Assembly: GCA_030323885.1 (NCBI GenBank)
Contig: CM059194.1
Location: 3,027,291-3,091,290 of the forward strand
Direction: 5' to 3'
DNA: 64,000 nucleotides
From: Branchipolynoe longqiensis
Lineage: Eukaryota > Annelida > Polychaeta > Phyllodocida > Polynoidae
The position numbers and the translations under genes are program-made. This document shows positions 1-10,409 of the stretch, one piece after another. Under the pieces are notes generated by a model. It did no database searches, had not been told where the DNA came from, and worked only from the letters and a program-made list of their open reading frames with translations. Numbering within the stretch: the first letter of the stretch is position 1; each line of letters opens with the position of its first letter.

Positions 1-260
1 TTCCAGGGGGACGAGTGTAGTAGTCTGCACTGACCTTTCCAGCAAGGAGCCACACAGACAGGTAGGCGTGGGTAGGGTGATCATATCCCGGAGCCTAGGT
101 GGTGTGATGGTTAGCGCACTGGCCTGGAATGCAAGAGACGTGGGTTCGATTCCTGCTCTAGGCGCTATATTTCCCATTTTCACCCCCCTCCCTCACATCG
201 TTTCTACATATGATATGTGCACATATGAACCATAACCGCCTTGTTGATCATAATTCAGCC
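1..260 (+). repeat. SINE-B copy 1 (tRNA-derived)
   Basis: This is a tRNA-derived SINE. The tRNA-like head lies near 86-165, and a perfect RNA polymerase III B box, GGTTCGATTCC, is at 143-153. The A-box area (GGTGTGATGGTTAGCGCAC) is about 100-118. The leader GTAGTCTGCACTGACC recurs, in varied form, ahead of the head in other copies at 45545-46035 (minus) and 57770-59800 (plus). The left limit is cut by the window edge and the right limit is approximate. Confidence 0.6.
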
Positions 261-322
261 ATCCCTGGTCCCATCACAAAGACACCGTATTTGCCAGGTA
301 AAAGTTATGCACTTATACTATG

Positions 323-1630
323 AAAGTGGCATGGTCCGATGAAACATAACTTTGTCAAAATCAAAACACTTACTTACCGCACAGCACTCCCCCATACAAA
401 CTGGATATATGCTTGAAGTGTTCCCGTCCTGAATGACATCAATGGAACATATGCTTGGAGTTATTCCGTACTGAATTACATCAACGGAACATATGCTGGG
501 AGTTAATCCGTACTTAATTACATCAACAGAACATATGCTTGGAGTGTTCCCGTACTGAAATATATCAACGGAACATATGCTTGGAGTGTTCCCATCCTGA
601 ATTACATCAACGGAACATATGCTTGGAGAGTTCCCGTCCTGAATTACATCAACGGAACATGTGCTTGGAGTTATTCCGTACTGAATTACATCAACTGAAC
701 ATATGCTTGGAGTGTTCCCGTCCTGAATTACATCAACGGAACATATGCTTGGAGTTATTCCATACTGAATTACATCAACGGAACTGATGCTTGGAGTTAT
801 TCCGTACTGAATTACATCAATGGAACATATGCTTGGAGTTATTCAGTACTGAATTACATCAACGGAACAGATGCTTGGAGTTATTCAGTACTGAATTACA
901 TCAATGGAACATATGCTTGGAGTTATTCCGTACTGAATTACATCAACGGAACATATGCTGGGAGTTAATCCATACTTAATTACATCAACAGAACATATGC
1001 TTGGAGTGTTCCCGTCCTGAATTACATCAATGGAACATATGCGTGGAGTTATTCTGTACTGAATTACATCAATGGAACTGATGCTTAGTTATGCTGTACT
1101 GAATTACATCAATGGAACATATGCTTCGAGTTATTCAGTACTGAATTAAATCAAATATGCTTGGAGAGTTCCCGTCCTGAATTACATCAACGGAACATGT
1201 GCTTGGAGTTATTCCGTACTGAATTACATCAACTGAACATATGCTTGGAGTGTTCCCGTCCTGAATTACATCAACGGAACATATGCTTGGAGTTATTCCA
1301 TACTGAATTACATCAACGGAACTGATGCTTAGTTATTCCGTACTGAATTACATCAATGGAACATATGCTTGGAGTTATTCAGTACTGAATTACATCAACA
1401 GAACAGATGCTTGGAGTTATTCAGTACTGAATTACATCAATGGAACATATGCTTGGAGTTATTCCGTACTGAATTACATCAACAGAACCGATTGTACCAA
1501 CAACTCTCATTGCAGGTGTTTCGCTAACTTGCTTACTTACATTTGATTCTGTGTATTTCTATTGCTGTAGATACTGGTGCGTTAACGAATGATTTTGGAC
1601 AGCATAGCAAGAATAATCAGTGAATGTATA
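323..1630 (+). mobile_element. MITE-1 fragment split by a satellite-bearing insert
   Basis: 323-368 matches the left end of the MITE-1 family (GGCATGGTCCGATGAAACAT). 1541-1600 matches the sequence expected next in that family (TTTGATTCTG, then TAGATACTGGTGCG). The two halves are separated by the 42-bp satellite. CTTACTTAC occurs at both junctions (369-377 and 1532-1540), as a target-site duplication would. The right end of the MITE is not preserved. Confidence 0.55.
403..1495. repeat. 42-bp satellite array
   Basis: There are about 25 head-to-tail units of 42 bp with core GAATTACATCAACGGAAC and a second segment ATGCTTGGAGTTATTCCG. The unit length is a multiple of three, so stretches stay open with a 14-residue period, but there is no sign of a real protein. 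A block starting at 621 recurs at 1159, which shows a higher-order duplication of about 540 bp. Short indels near 1155 and 1085 break the phase. Confidence 0.9.
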
Positions 1631-1668
1631 ATGCCATCCCCTTGGCTACCTATTTTGAGAAAGCTATC

Positions 1669-2363
1669 AAAGCTGCATAGTCCGATGGAAACATGAACTT
1701 TTAAAAACTAAAACAATTATATATATTTGATTCTACCTATCTAACTTAGATACTAGTGCACTTATTAAATATCTGTTGCCACCTATAAGGTAATACTGGG
1801 CCAATTTAATAGAATATGTGACTGCAGAATCATATGGTGTCAGAGTATTGGCCTGCTTGCCAAAATTAATTTGGCATGTTTGCACTTCAAATATCTCAAA
1901 GGTTAGCCACCCAACGTTGCATAGTCCGATGGTTTTGAGTTTCTGTCATTTTCTGAGATGCATATATTAGGTTGATGGTTATAATCTACCTCACTTTAGT
2001 TTCAAGTAACTTTTGGAATAAATGGCTAACTTTGGAGATATTTGAAGTTCAAACATGTAAAAGTAATTTTGGCAAGCACGCCAAAACTCTGACTCCATAG
2101 GCTTCAGCAGTAACAGATTATATTAATTAACTCACCATTCCCTTCAATGCGGCAACAAATACTTAATAAGTGCATCAGTATCTAAGTTAGATATGTAGGA
2201 TCACATCTAGATAAATGTTTTGGTTTTGAACATTTGATGCCTTTATCGGACTATGCGGCTTTAAAATAAAAGTTACTTCAAAATAAAGGAAATAGGATCG
2301 TAACCATCAACCTAATGTCTTTATCTCAGAAAAGACAGAAACTCAAAACCATCGGACTATGGA
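1669..2363 (+). mobile_element. MITE-1 copy (outer, interrupted)
   Basis: The left end AGCTGCATAGTCCGATG is at 1671 and the right end CATCGGACTATG at 2350-2361. Removing the inner copy leaves about 345 bp, the family length. MITE-1 has 17-bp terminal inverted repeats (AGYTGCATAGTCCGATG), usually next to TTAA, no coding capacity and an AT-rich interior. TTAA targeting is known for piggyBac-like and Kolobok-like transposases; which one moved this family is unknown. Confidence 0.75.
1915..2264 (-). mobile_element. MITE-1 copy (inner, nested, opposite orientation)
   Basis: A complete copy of about 350 bp runs from TTGCATAGTCCGATGG near 1917 to TATCGGACTATGCGGCTTTAA, which ends at 2264. It interrupts the outer copy in the opposite orientation. 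The outer sequence stops after GGTTAGCCACCCAAC and resumes with AATAAAAGTTACTTC. Confidence 0.75.
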
Positions 2364-2765
2364 AATTAGGTCAAATTAGGTGAATACTGTGACCTCATTA
2401 GCCTTGTCCTGATTCTAAGTACCATGTGTAGCTTAGACAGGTTCCAGGAGGCTACGTATGTATTAGTAGGTCAGTTTACATCACGTGACTCTTGCGGGAT
2501 GGACATCTGGATCACAGCTAAATGAGTTTTTGCCAGCTGGTCAACATTATCATTTATGACTTCTGTCAGTTCAAGTTAGCCATTTTTCATCAAGGTTACT
2601 GCCGAATAATGAGTTGTATGTCCTAAATTGTCAACCTGACATATTTAACTAAGAAAATAGAGGAATAATTTTAAAAGAAACATTGAACTATGTAGCTTTA
2701 AGTGAACGGTATTTTAATACACGCGAGTTGATGTCAAATGGGTTAATGGCGGACACGCGTAATTT
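2364..2765. other. Unassigned AT-rich sequence
   Basis: No open frame, repeat family or RNA feature is recognised in this stretch. Confidence 0.5.
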
Positions 2766-2815
2766 GCCATGACCTCAGATGTTGCCAGGACAGAACTCCA
2801 ACAACCAACCAATCA
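2766..2815 (+). repeat. SINE-A 3' end fragment
   Basis: ATGACCTCAGATGTTGCCAGGAC followed by an AACAACCAACC tail is the 3' end of the SINE-A family. The rest of the element is missing. Confidence 0.6.
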
Positions 2816-2827
2816 TATGGCTGAGCA

Positions 2828-3300
2828 ATGCGTGTGTATGCGTGTGTATGCGTGTGTATGCCTGTGTATGCGTGTGTGTAGCGCATGTGTGTAGCATGTG
2901 TAGTGCATGTATGTGTGTACACGTGTGTATGCGTGTGTATGTGTGTATGCATGTGTATGCATGTGTATGTGTGTATGCATGTGTATGCGTGTGTGTAGCA
3001 TGTGTATGCATGTGTGTAGCATGTGTATGCGTGTGTGTAGCATGTGTATGCATGTGTGTAGCATGTGTATGCGTGTGTGTAGCATGTATGTAGTGCATGT
3101 ATGCGTGTGTATGCATGTGTATGCATGTGTATGCATGTGTATGCATGTGTATGCATGTGTATGCATGTGTATGCGTGTGTATGCATGTGTATGCGTGTGT
3201 ATGCATGTGTATACGTGTGTATGCATGTGTCTGCATGTGTATGCGTGTGTATGCGTGTGTATGCATGTGTATGCATGTGTATGCGTGTGTAGCGCGTGTG
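2828..3300. repeat. 10-bp TG-rich array (TGCGTGTGTA type)
   Basis: Units of 10 bp alternate between ATGCGTGTGT and ATGCATGTGT, with GTAGCATGTG variants in the middle. The sequence is nearly strict purine-pyrimidine alternation, which favours Z-DNA. Open frames in several phases on both strands are composition artefacts. A run of ten Gs follows at 3302-3311. Confidence 0.9.
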
Positions 3301-3580
3301 AGGGGGGGGGGTGTTGGCGTCTCATCCACAATTTTTGTTTAAATGTGTCCATACGATATTCTTAGTCATTACGTTTGCGGACCACCGGTGCCGGAAATAC
3401 GTTCTTATGTAGTTGCGCATGCGGCGCTGACGGGAGACGCACGCGCCGCCGCGCTGGAGGGAACCACGTGGGCCAGGCACCCCCTACCGGCTCTCACCCC
3501 CTCACCCCCACGCTGTCCGCTGAGTGATGGCGTGGTAGCAGCAGAGCGCTTGGGCCTTTCTTTTTGTGTTGTTTTGTTGT

Positions 3581-3681
3581 TTTTGGGGAGTTTTCAGTCG
3601 CATTGGTGCGCTGAAGGCTGCTAATCTGCAGCACTGTATGGTCACTGCTGAAAGCGGTCCCATGTGGCCAGGAGTTGGCTT
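3581..3681 (+). repeat. Dispersed repeat Y, copy 1
   Basis: About 100 bp (CGCATTGGTGCGCTGAAGGC, then TCTGCAGCACTGTATGG and GGAGTTGGCTTCC) recurs at 56326-56426 with few changes. The family has no ends or coding capacity that I can define. The stretch from 3312 to 3580 is GC-rich and holds nothing I recognise. Confidence 0.65.
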
Positions 3682-3794
3682 CCGGTGGGTAGTGGTCAGA
3701 GAAATTTGGGGGGGGGTACGGGGGGGGGGGGTGAAGGAAAAAGGAAGCCTAAGAGCCCAACCACAGTCCTCTGAGAGGGCCGGGGGAGGCTGGG

Positions 3795-4085
3795 TGGTTG
3801 GTGTAGTTTTACGCCCCAGTAAGACCCTAGGCCATACCAGAATGTGCACCGACTTGTGACAGTGCACACTCATGGTGACTTTATAGTGCTGCCCCACTGG
3901 GAAATCAGACCGCCAGCACCATGACTTGATGTCCCACACAGTCAAATTATCCTGACACTGCGCCCACTCCCTGTCCTGACCTCATAACGCCAAGCGCCGA
4001 GCAGCAACAGGTACCTATTTTATAAGTCATTGGTTTGACTCGACCAGGATCCAAACTTCAGTCCCTCCAGATTCACTGGTATGGA
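3795..4085 (-). repeat. SINE-A copy, 5' head decayed
   Basis: Read in reverse, this carries the SINE-A body: a CGACTTGTGACAGTGCACAC block, TATAGTGCTGCCCCACTGGG, TTATCCTGACACTG, and the junction to the tRNA part (GGTTTGACTCGACCAGGAT). The tRNA-like promoter is largely unreadable. It is followed at 4086-4250 by unassigned sequence. Confidence 0.75.
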
Positions 4086-4249
4086 CAGTAAGTCCAGCCA
4101 AGGCCAGAGGAAGAAGTGAAGTGAGGATGGAATTAGTTAGGCAGTGGGTGGGGTTACCTGTTAGTTGTTAGTTAAAATTAGTGGTTAGTTGGTAGTGGTG
4201 TCAAGTCAGGTATGGGACAAGGTGGGGCCTGCTAGTCCTCGGTGTCAGG

Positions 4250-4695
4250 GTCTGAGCGACCGACAACCTTGATAATATCTGCATTCTGGCAGTAGAAGCG
4301 AGCAAGTGCGTTCCAGGATGACTTGGAAATCCTGGAGAGGATGGCCAGAGCGGCCCTATAGACCTATTTCATAAGACATCAGCATGGGTATTTAGACACA
4401 AACCACTTAGCAGACAAACAGATAACATCCTTAACAACCAGATTATATTAAATTAGGTGGGTGGTGAGAAGTTGTTTGTCTCGGAGGTGGAGGGGAGGGA
4501 GGCCGGATTCAAGGAGGAGGATCTCAATCCTGGTGCTGCTGGGAACACGGAGGACAAGCCTGGCAGCCCGGTTTTGGATGTTCCCAAGTTCCCAGAACTC
4601 ATTCAGGAAGATCTTGTTCTTGGGTAGGCAAGTTTGGGGGTTGTCAAGCCCGAGGGCTGTGAGACGGAGTGTGGGCGTGGCATAGTCGAAGAGGG
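4250..4695 (-). pseudogene. Non-LTR retrotransposon fragment (RT C-terminal region)
   Basis: The minus-strand frame ending at 4448 encodes LFDYATPTLRLT, then IQNRAARLVLR and LLLESGLPPLHLR. This resembles the conserved stretch after the reverse transcriptase fingers and palm in Jockey/CR1-type LINEs (a DYA-P segment, the LQ-QNRALR motif, and the E-GLPPL-LR motif). Beyond 4448 the frame is broken by stops, although ARFYCQNADIIKVVG can be read further on. The upstream part of the open frame is only the CT-rich repeat. The assignment is from remembered motifs. It is a decayed fragment, not an active gene. Confidence 0.55.
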
Positions 4696-4699
4696 AGCG

Positions 4700-5215
4700 G
4701 ACTGCACCTCCACCCCTCACTTTTCCCCTCTCACCCCCCTCATTCCCCCTCCCCCCCCAATTCCCCCTCCCCCCCATCCTTGCCCTCCTCACCTTCCTTC
4801 TCATCCTCGCCCCGTCCTCTCCCCTCCTCTCCCCTCCTCTCCCCATGTCTACCCTCCTCTACGTTCCTCTACCCTCCTGCCCCTCCTGTCCCCTCCTCTC
4901 CCCTCCTCCCCTCCCCGCTCCCCCCCCCCCCCCCCCACCGCCTCCCCTCTCTCCCAACTCCTCCCACCCCCCGCCCCCCCCCCTCTCCTCTCCTCTCCTC
5001 CTCCCTCCTCTCCTCTCCTCTCCCCCTCCTCTCCTCTCCTCTCCCTCACCTCCTCTCCTCTCCTCTCCCTCTCCTCTCCTCTCCTCTCCTCACCTCTCCC
5101 CTCCCCCTCCCCTCCACTCCCCTCCATCCCCTTCTCTACCTTCCTCTACCCTCCGCTACCCTCCCCTCCCCCCCTCCCCCCTCCCTCCACTCCTCCCTCT
5201 CCTCCTCCTGCTCCT
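4700..5215. repeat. CT-rich polypyrimidine tract (CCCTCCTCTC type)
   Basis: One strand is almost entirely pyrimidine, with irregular CTCCTCTCCC units and runs of up to 16 Cs. Open frames on both strands rich in Pro/Ser or Glu/Gly/Arg are composition artefacts. The mirror-symmetric polypyrimidine composition could adopt triplex (H-DNA). Confidence 0.85.
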
Positions 5216-6290
5216 CCTCCAGTGGCCGGGTCCCTCGGCTTCCTCCAGGCCCCCGTGCCGCCAGCCGGTGAGTTATGGGTGGCGGGCTAACCACCCGCTC
5301 CCGGAGTGTATAAGTGATATGACGGTCCTGCGAGTGCCACAGTTGGCCCGCCACTAATCTTCACCCCCCCCCCCCCCCTCCCACACACCTACATACACCC
5401 ACCTCACCACCTGACCGCCCCCCCCCCCCACCCACAAATACACACTCTCACCTCCAACCTGACAGGAAATAGGGGGACGCGGAGAGTGACGGTGGTGCTC
5501 GGAGGTGCCAGGGTAAGGTTTGGCTACCTAGGGAGGGAGTAGGAAAGGGCGGCTCGGGAGGGGAGGGGATCTAGGGAGGGAAGACTGGTTGTGGAAATGC
5601 AAGGAATACATGATGATTAGGAAATGCTGGCTTGGGAAGATGCACATGCGCAAGGGGAGAGAATGATAATGCAGTTATTGGAAGCGATAATCCTTAATTG
5701 AGCTACTGGAAGACAATATTCAAGTAGAGCTGCTGTAAGACATAATCCTTAATAGAGCTCCTGGAAGCCCACCAAGGAAAGTCCAATGACATAATCGCAA
5801 TGAGAGAAACTCAGCGAGAGAAACCCAGGGAGGGAAGCCCAGGGAGGGAAGCCCCCCCCCCCCACCCCGCTCCGTGTATGTGAACCCAAATGAGTGAAAC
5901 CCCTGAAACTGAGCAGACGCCGAAGCCCACGCCATGAACACCTGTGACGTCACCTGACCTCTGAGGGTGTCTTGGGTGCGTTGGTAGGAAGGAGTGCGGG
6001 GGTGGTGGCGTCTTAACCTGTGACGTCACTTGACCTGAGTGCAGGTGATGGCTGTGAGCGTCATGTGCAGGATGTTAAATGAAATGCTTGTGTCCTGGCA
6101 CTGAATAGTCACGTGCACGTCACCCTGTAGTCATTCGGGGTGGAATGCAGTGTGTGTGCGGGTGTGTGTGGGGGGTGGGGGGGGGTAGGTGGGGAGGGGT
6201 CCTCTAAATATTCCCAAGCAGGAACCACTGACAGGGAGGGGACGGAGGAGGGAACAGAATCTCTTAAGCTAGGATTTTATGTAATTGGTG
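5216..6290. other. Unassigned, partly G-rich and C-rich sequence
   Basis: This contains C runs at 5367-5379 and 5421-5430, a GGGAGG-rich stretch at 5530-5590 and a few short internal repeats (AGCTACTGGAAG / AGCTGCTGTAAG / AGCTCCTGGAAG, 5700-5770). No gene is recognised. Confidence 0.5.
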
Positions 6291-6292
6291 TG

Positions 6293-6735
6293 CATGTGCG
6301 AGTGCGAGTGCGAGTGCGAGTGCGCGAGCGTGTGCGAGTGCGCGCACGTGTGCGAGTGCACGAGCGTGTGCGAGTGCGCGAGCGAGTGCGCGAGCGAGTG
6401 CGCGAGCGAGTGCGCGAGCGAGTGCGCGAGCGAGCGAGTGTGCGTGCGCGTGCGCGAGTGAGTGCGCGAGCGAGTGCGCGAGCGAGTGCGCGTGCGCGCG
6501 AGTGTGCGAGCGCGAGCGCGAGCGTGTGCGAGTGCGCGAGCGTGTGCGAGTGCGCGAGCGTGTGTGAGAGCGTGTGCGAGAGCGTGTGCGAGTGCGCGCG
6601 AATGCGCGAGCGTGTGCGAGTGTGCGTGCGAGTGCGCGATCGCGTGCGCGATCGCGTGCGAGTGCGCGAGCGCGTGCGAGTGCGCGAGCGTGTGCGAGTG
6701 CGAACGAGTGCATGTGCGAGTGTGAGTGCTGTAAA
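6293..6735. repeat. GCGAGTGC array (CpG-rich, Z-DNA prone)
   Basis: About 440 bp of GTGCGAGTGCGCGAGC-type units form a CpG-dense, mostly alternating purine-pyrimidine stretch. Long open frames in five phases (Arg/Val/Glu, or Ala/His/Thr/Arg on the other strand) follow from composition and are not genes. Confidence 0.9.
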
Positions 6736-6949
6736 TAAAATAGCTGTGTTCCATATGTCCGACTGAGAATGTAATTTGCATAGACGGTAAACCGGATCAC
6801 TCCATGTAGCAATTGGGTGTGCCATTTCCAATACAAACCGCAACAAGTCGCTGCATACCTCATAAGTCATATGCATTCATATTTCCTTACCGCATACTGC
6901 ATACCTCATACTCTATATGGAATCCTAGTTTTATACATATGAATAGAAG

Positions 6950-7520
6950 CACATCCTATGTTTTTAGAGTTCCACCTGTTGCAGCAGATGCCATTTACAA
7001 GAGAATTATACAGGTCCTATGTTCTTAGCATTCCATTTGCGCAGCAGACAACATTTATATGACTTAGGCCATCTATTAATATGTATTATGCTTGTAGTCT
7101 TGCACTTATTGCAGCAGACGACATTTATATGACTTAGGCCATCTATTAATATGTATTATGCTTGTAGTCTTGCACTTATTGCAGCAGACGACATTTATAT
7201 GACTTAGGCCATCTATTAATATGTATTATGCTTGTAGTCTTGCACTTATTGCAGCAGACAACATTTATATGACTTAGGCCATCTATTAATATGCATTATT
7301 CTTGTAGTCTTGCACTTATTGCAGCAGACAACATTTACAAGATAATTAGCCATCGCCTACCCTTTGTAGCATTCCATTTGTTAATACAGCAGGTGACATT
7401 TACAAGAAGAACCCAATATTTTTAGCATTCCATTTGTTACAACAGACAACATTTACAAGAGAATCCGAAACGTTCTAATATTCGTAGCGTTCCACTTGTT
7501 GTAGCAAACAACATTTGCAC
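6950..7520. repeat. 60-70-bp tandem array with GCAGCAGACGACATTTA core
   Basis: Four near-identical 70-bp units begin at 7041, 7111, 7181 and 7251. They are flanked by diverged 55-65-bp relatives (6976, 7321, 7385 and 7440) with CAGCAGACAACATTTACAAG cores. The reverse complement of the core is the unit motif of the arrays at 22147 and 42398. Confidence 0.85.
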
Positions 7521-7589
7521 CGGAAACTTCCGGTTGAGGTTCATGAAAAGACACAAACCAAGGAAGGCTAGGAATGCCAGGAGAGTGAT

Positions 7590-8160
7590 ATGTGTGTGTG
7601 GGGGGGGGGGGGAGGTGAGGGGGGAGGGGGGTGAAGGAGTTGGGCATGTGGGATTGGAACGTGAAGAGGTGCTGCACCACCCACCAGGTCCCCCCCCCCC
7701 ACACCACCACCACCACCACCACCACCCCAGGGTTCCAGCACCACCACCCCAGGTTTCCAGCACCACCACCCCAGGGTTCCAGCACCTCCACAACCATTTT
7801 TTGCGTCTCACTGATGCTACATCGGTAGGGGACATAACTCACTTGTCACGTGACCAGGCCCACACCGGCACTAGAGCAGTATACGGGGACCACTCTGTCT
7901 GGAGCAGCTTCGGCAACTTTTGTGTGTGTTTTGGGGTGGGGGGGGGGGGGGGGTGTCCCCCCCCCCCCGCCCCCACCCCCGCCCTAACCGGACCCACTTC
8001 CTAGTTCCCCCCCTCCCTCCCTCCCTTTCCTCCCTCTGCTACCCACGTGTCTCCCAAAGGTGCTTTTTTTTATCGTCACTAATACAAGTCTTGAAAACGA
8101 AACATGATTCCCAAAATACACAATTTGTTGGTGTGTGGAGGGCGGGGGGGGGGGGGGCCG
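7590..8160. repeat. Low-complexity island: G/C runs and CCA repeats
   Basis: This holds G runs at 7600 and 7935-7953, C runs at 7691 and 7957-7970, a (CCA)n tract at 7700-7728, and three copies of a unit reading CCCCAGGGTTCCAGCACCAC at 7725-7790. No gene is recognised. Confidence 0.75.
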
Positions 8161-8235
8161 TTATACCCAATAGAAAATGCCACCTACTTTAACATTAACA
8201 TTGATACACCCCTGGTGCAGGACACAAAGCACCTG

Positions 8236-10385
8236 CATTAATGCATCTCTACAGTAGGACACTACTTGTAATAATGCATCCCTACAGTAGGACACTACCT
8301 GCATTAATCCATCCCTACAGTAGGACACCACCTGTATTAATGCATCCCTACAGTAGGACACTACCTGTATTAATGCATCCCTACAGTAGGTACCATCAAG
8401 AGAAACCTGAAGCTGAGAGACATTAAGACCGACTCATGGACGCAACTCTCACAGCAGAGAGCTAAATGGAGAGCGGCAGTCAAGTAATGAAAGCAGTATT
8501 TGTCGCATCGCGACCGACAGCATGATGATGATGACAGTAGGACACTACCTGCATTAATGCATCCCTACAGTAGGAGACCACCTGTATTAATGCATCCCTA
8601 CAGTTGGACACTACCTGTATTAATACATCCCTACAGTAGGACACTACCTGTATTAATGCATCCCTACAGTAGGACACTACCTGTATTAATGCATCCCTAC
8701 AGTAGGACACTACCTGTATTAATCCATCCCTGCAGTAGAACACTACCTGTATTAATGCATCCCTACAGTAGGACACTACCTGTATTAATGCATCCCTACA
8801 GTTGGACACCACCTGTAATAATGCATCCCTACAGTAGGACACTACCTGTAATAATGCATCCCTACAGTAGGACACAACCTGTATTAATGCATCCCTACAG
8901 TAGGACACTACCTGTATTAATGCATCCCTACAGTAGGACACTACCTGTAATAATGCATCCCTACAGTAGGACACAACCTGTATTAATGCATCCCTACAGT
9001 AGGACACACCTGATTAATGCATCCCTACAGTAGGACACTACCTGTATTAATGCATCCCTACAGTAGGACACAACCTTTATTAATGCATCCCTACAGTAGG
9101 ACACTACCTGTATTAATGCATCCCTACAGTAGGACACTACCTGTATTAATGCATCCCTACAGTTGGACACTACCTGTATTAATGCATCCCTATAGTAGGA
9201 CACAACCTGTATTAATACATCCCTACAGTTGGACACTACCTGTATTAATGCATCCTACAGTACGACACTACCTGTATTAATGCATCCTACAGTAGGACAC
9301 TACCTGTATTAATGCATCCCTACAGTAGGACACAACCTGTGTTAATACATCCCTACAGTAGGACAGTACCTGTATTAGTGCATCGCTACAGTAGGACACT
9401 ACCTGTATTAATGCATCCTACAGTAGGACACTACCTGCATTAATACATCCCTACAGTTGGACACTACCTGTATTAATGCATCCTACAGTAGGACACTACC
9501 TGTATTAATGCATCCTACAGTAGGACACTACCTGTATTAATGCATCCCTACAGTAGGACACTACCTGTATTAATGCATCCCTACAGTAGGACGCCACCTG
9601 CATTAATGCATCCCTACAGTAGGACACTCTCTGTATTAATACATCCTACAGTAGGACACTACCTGTATTAATGCATCCCTACAGTAGGACACTACCTGTA
9701 TTAATGCATCCCTACAGTAGGACACTACCTGTATTAATGCATCCCTACAGTAGGACACTACCTGTATTAATGCATCCCTACAGTAGGACACTATCTGTAT
9801 TAATACATCCTACAGTAGGATGCCACCTGCATCAATGCATCCCTACAGTAGGACACTACCTGTATTAATGCATCCTACAGTAGGACACTACCTGTATTAA
9901 TACATCCTACAGTAGGACACTACCTGTATTAATGCATCCTACAGTAGGACACTACCTGTATTAATGCATCCCTACAGTAGGACACTACCTGCATTAATAC
10001 ATCCCTACAGTAGGACACTACCTGCATTAATGCATCCCTACAGTAGGACACTACCTGTATTAATGCATCCCTACAGTAGGACACTACCTGTATTAATGCA
10101 TCCCTACAGTAGGACACTACCTGTATTAATGCATCCTACAGTAGGACACTACCTGCATTAATGCATCCTACAGTAGGACACTACCTGTATTAATGCATCC
10201 TACAGTAGGACACTACCTGTATTAATGCATCCCTACAGTAAGACACTACCTGTATTAATGCATCCCTCCCTACAGTAGGACGCCACCTGCATTAATGCAT
10301 CCCACAGCAAGACACCATCTGCATTACTGCATCCCTACAGCAAGATGCCACCTGCATTAATGCATCCTACAGTAGGACACCACAG
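8236..10385. repeat. 33-bp satellite array
   Basis: Roughly 60 units of 33 bp, with 32-bp variants lacking one C, have core TAGGACACTACCTGTATTAA followed by TGCATCCCTACAG. The unit is three codons times eleven, so both strands carry open stretches with an 11-residue period until a 32-bp unit shifts the phase. A LINE tail is inserted at 8391-8533. Diverged units near 10775-10840 beyond a SINE suggest the array once extended further right. Confidence 0.92.
8391..8533 (+). mobile_element. 5'-truncated RTE-like LINE tail inserted in the satellite
   Basis: These 143 bp match the 3' end of the LINE at 59907-63041 almost base for base: ACCATCAAGAGAAACCTGAA, AGACATTAAGACCGACTCAT, and a terminal CATGATGATGATGA. 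ACAGTAGG flanks both sides (8383-8390 and 8534-8541), consistent with an 8-bp target-site duplication, although the satellite makes this ambiguous. In the expected frame it encodes TIKRNLKLRDIKTDSWTQLS and ends in RAAVK and a stop, which is an intact LINE C-terminus. Extreme 5' truncation is typical of target-primed reverse transcription. Confidence 0.88.
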
Positions 10386-10409
10386 ACTGCAAATAAGAGG
10401 GTCCTTAAA

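Noticed and set aside
86..165. tRNA gene
   Set aside because: A and B boxes are present, but the acceptor stem does not pair and the same segment recurs inside SINE-B copies. Treated as a SINE head.
8236..10385. CRISPR-like regular repeat
   Set aside because: Units are contiguous 33-mers without unique spacers, in an animal genome. It is a satellite.
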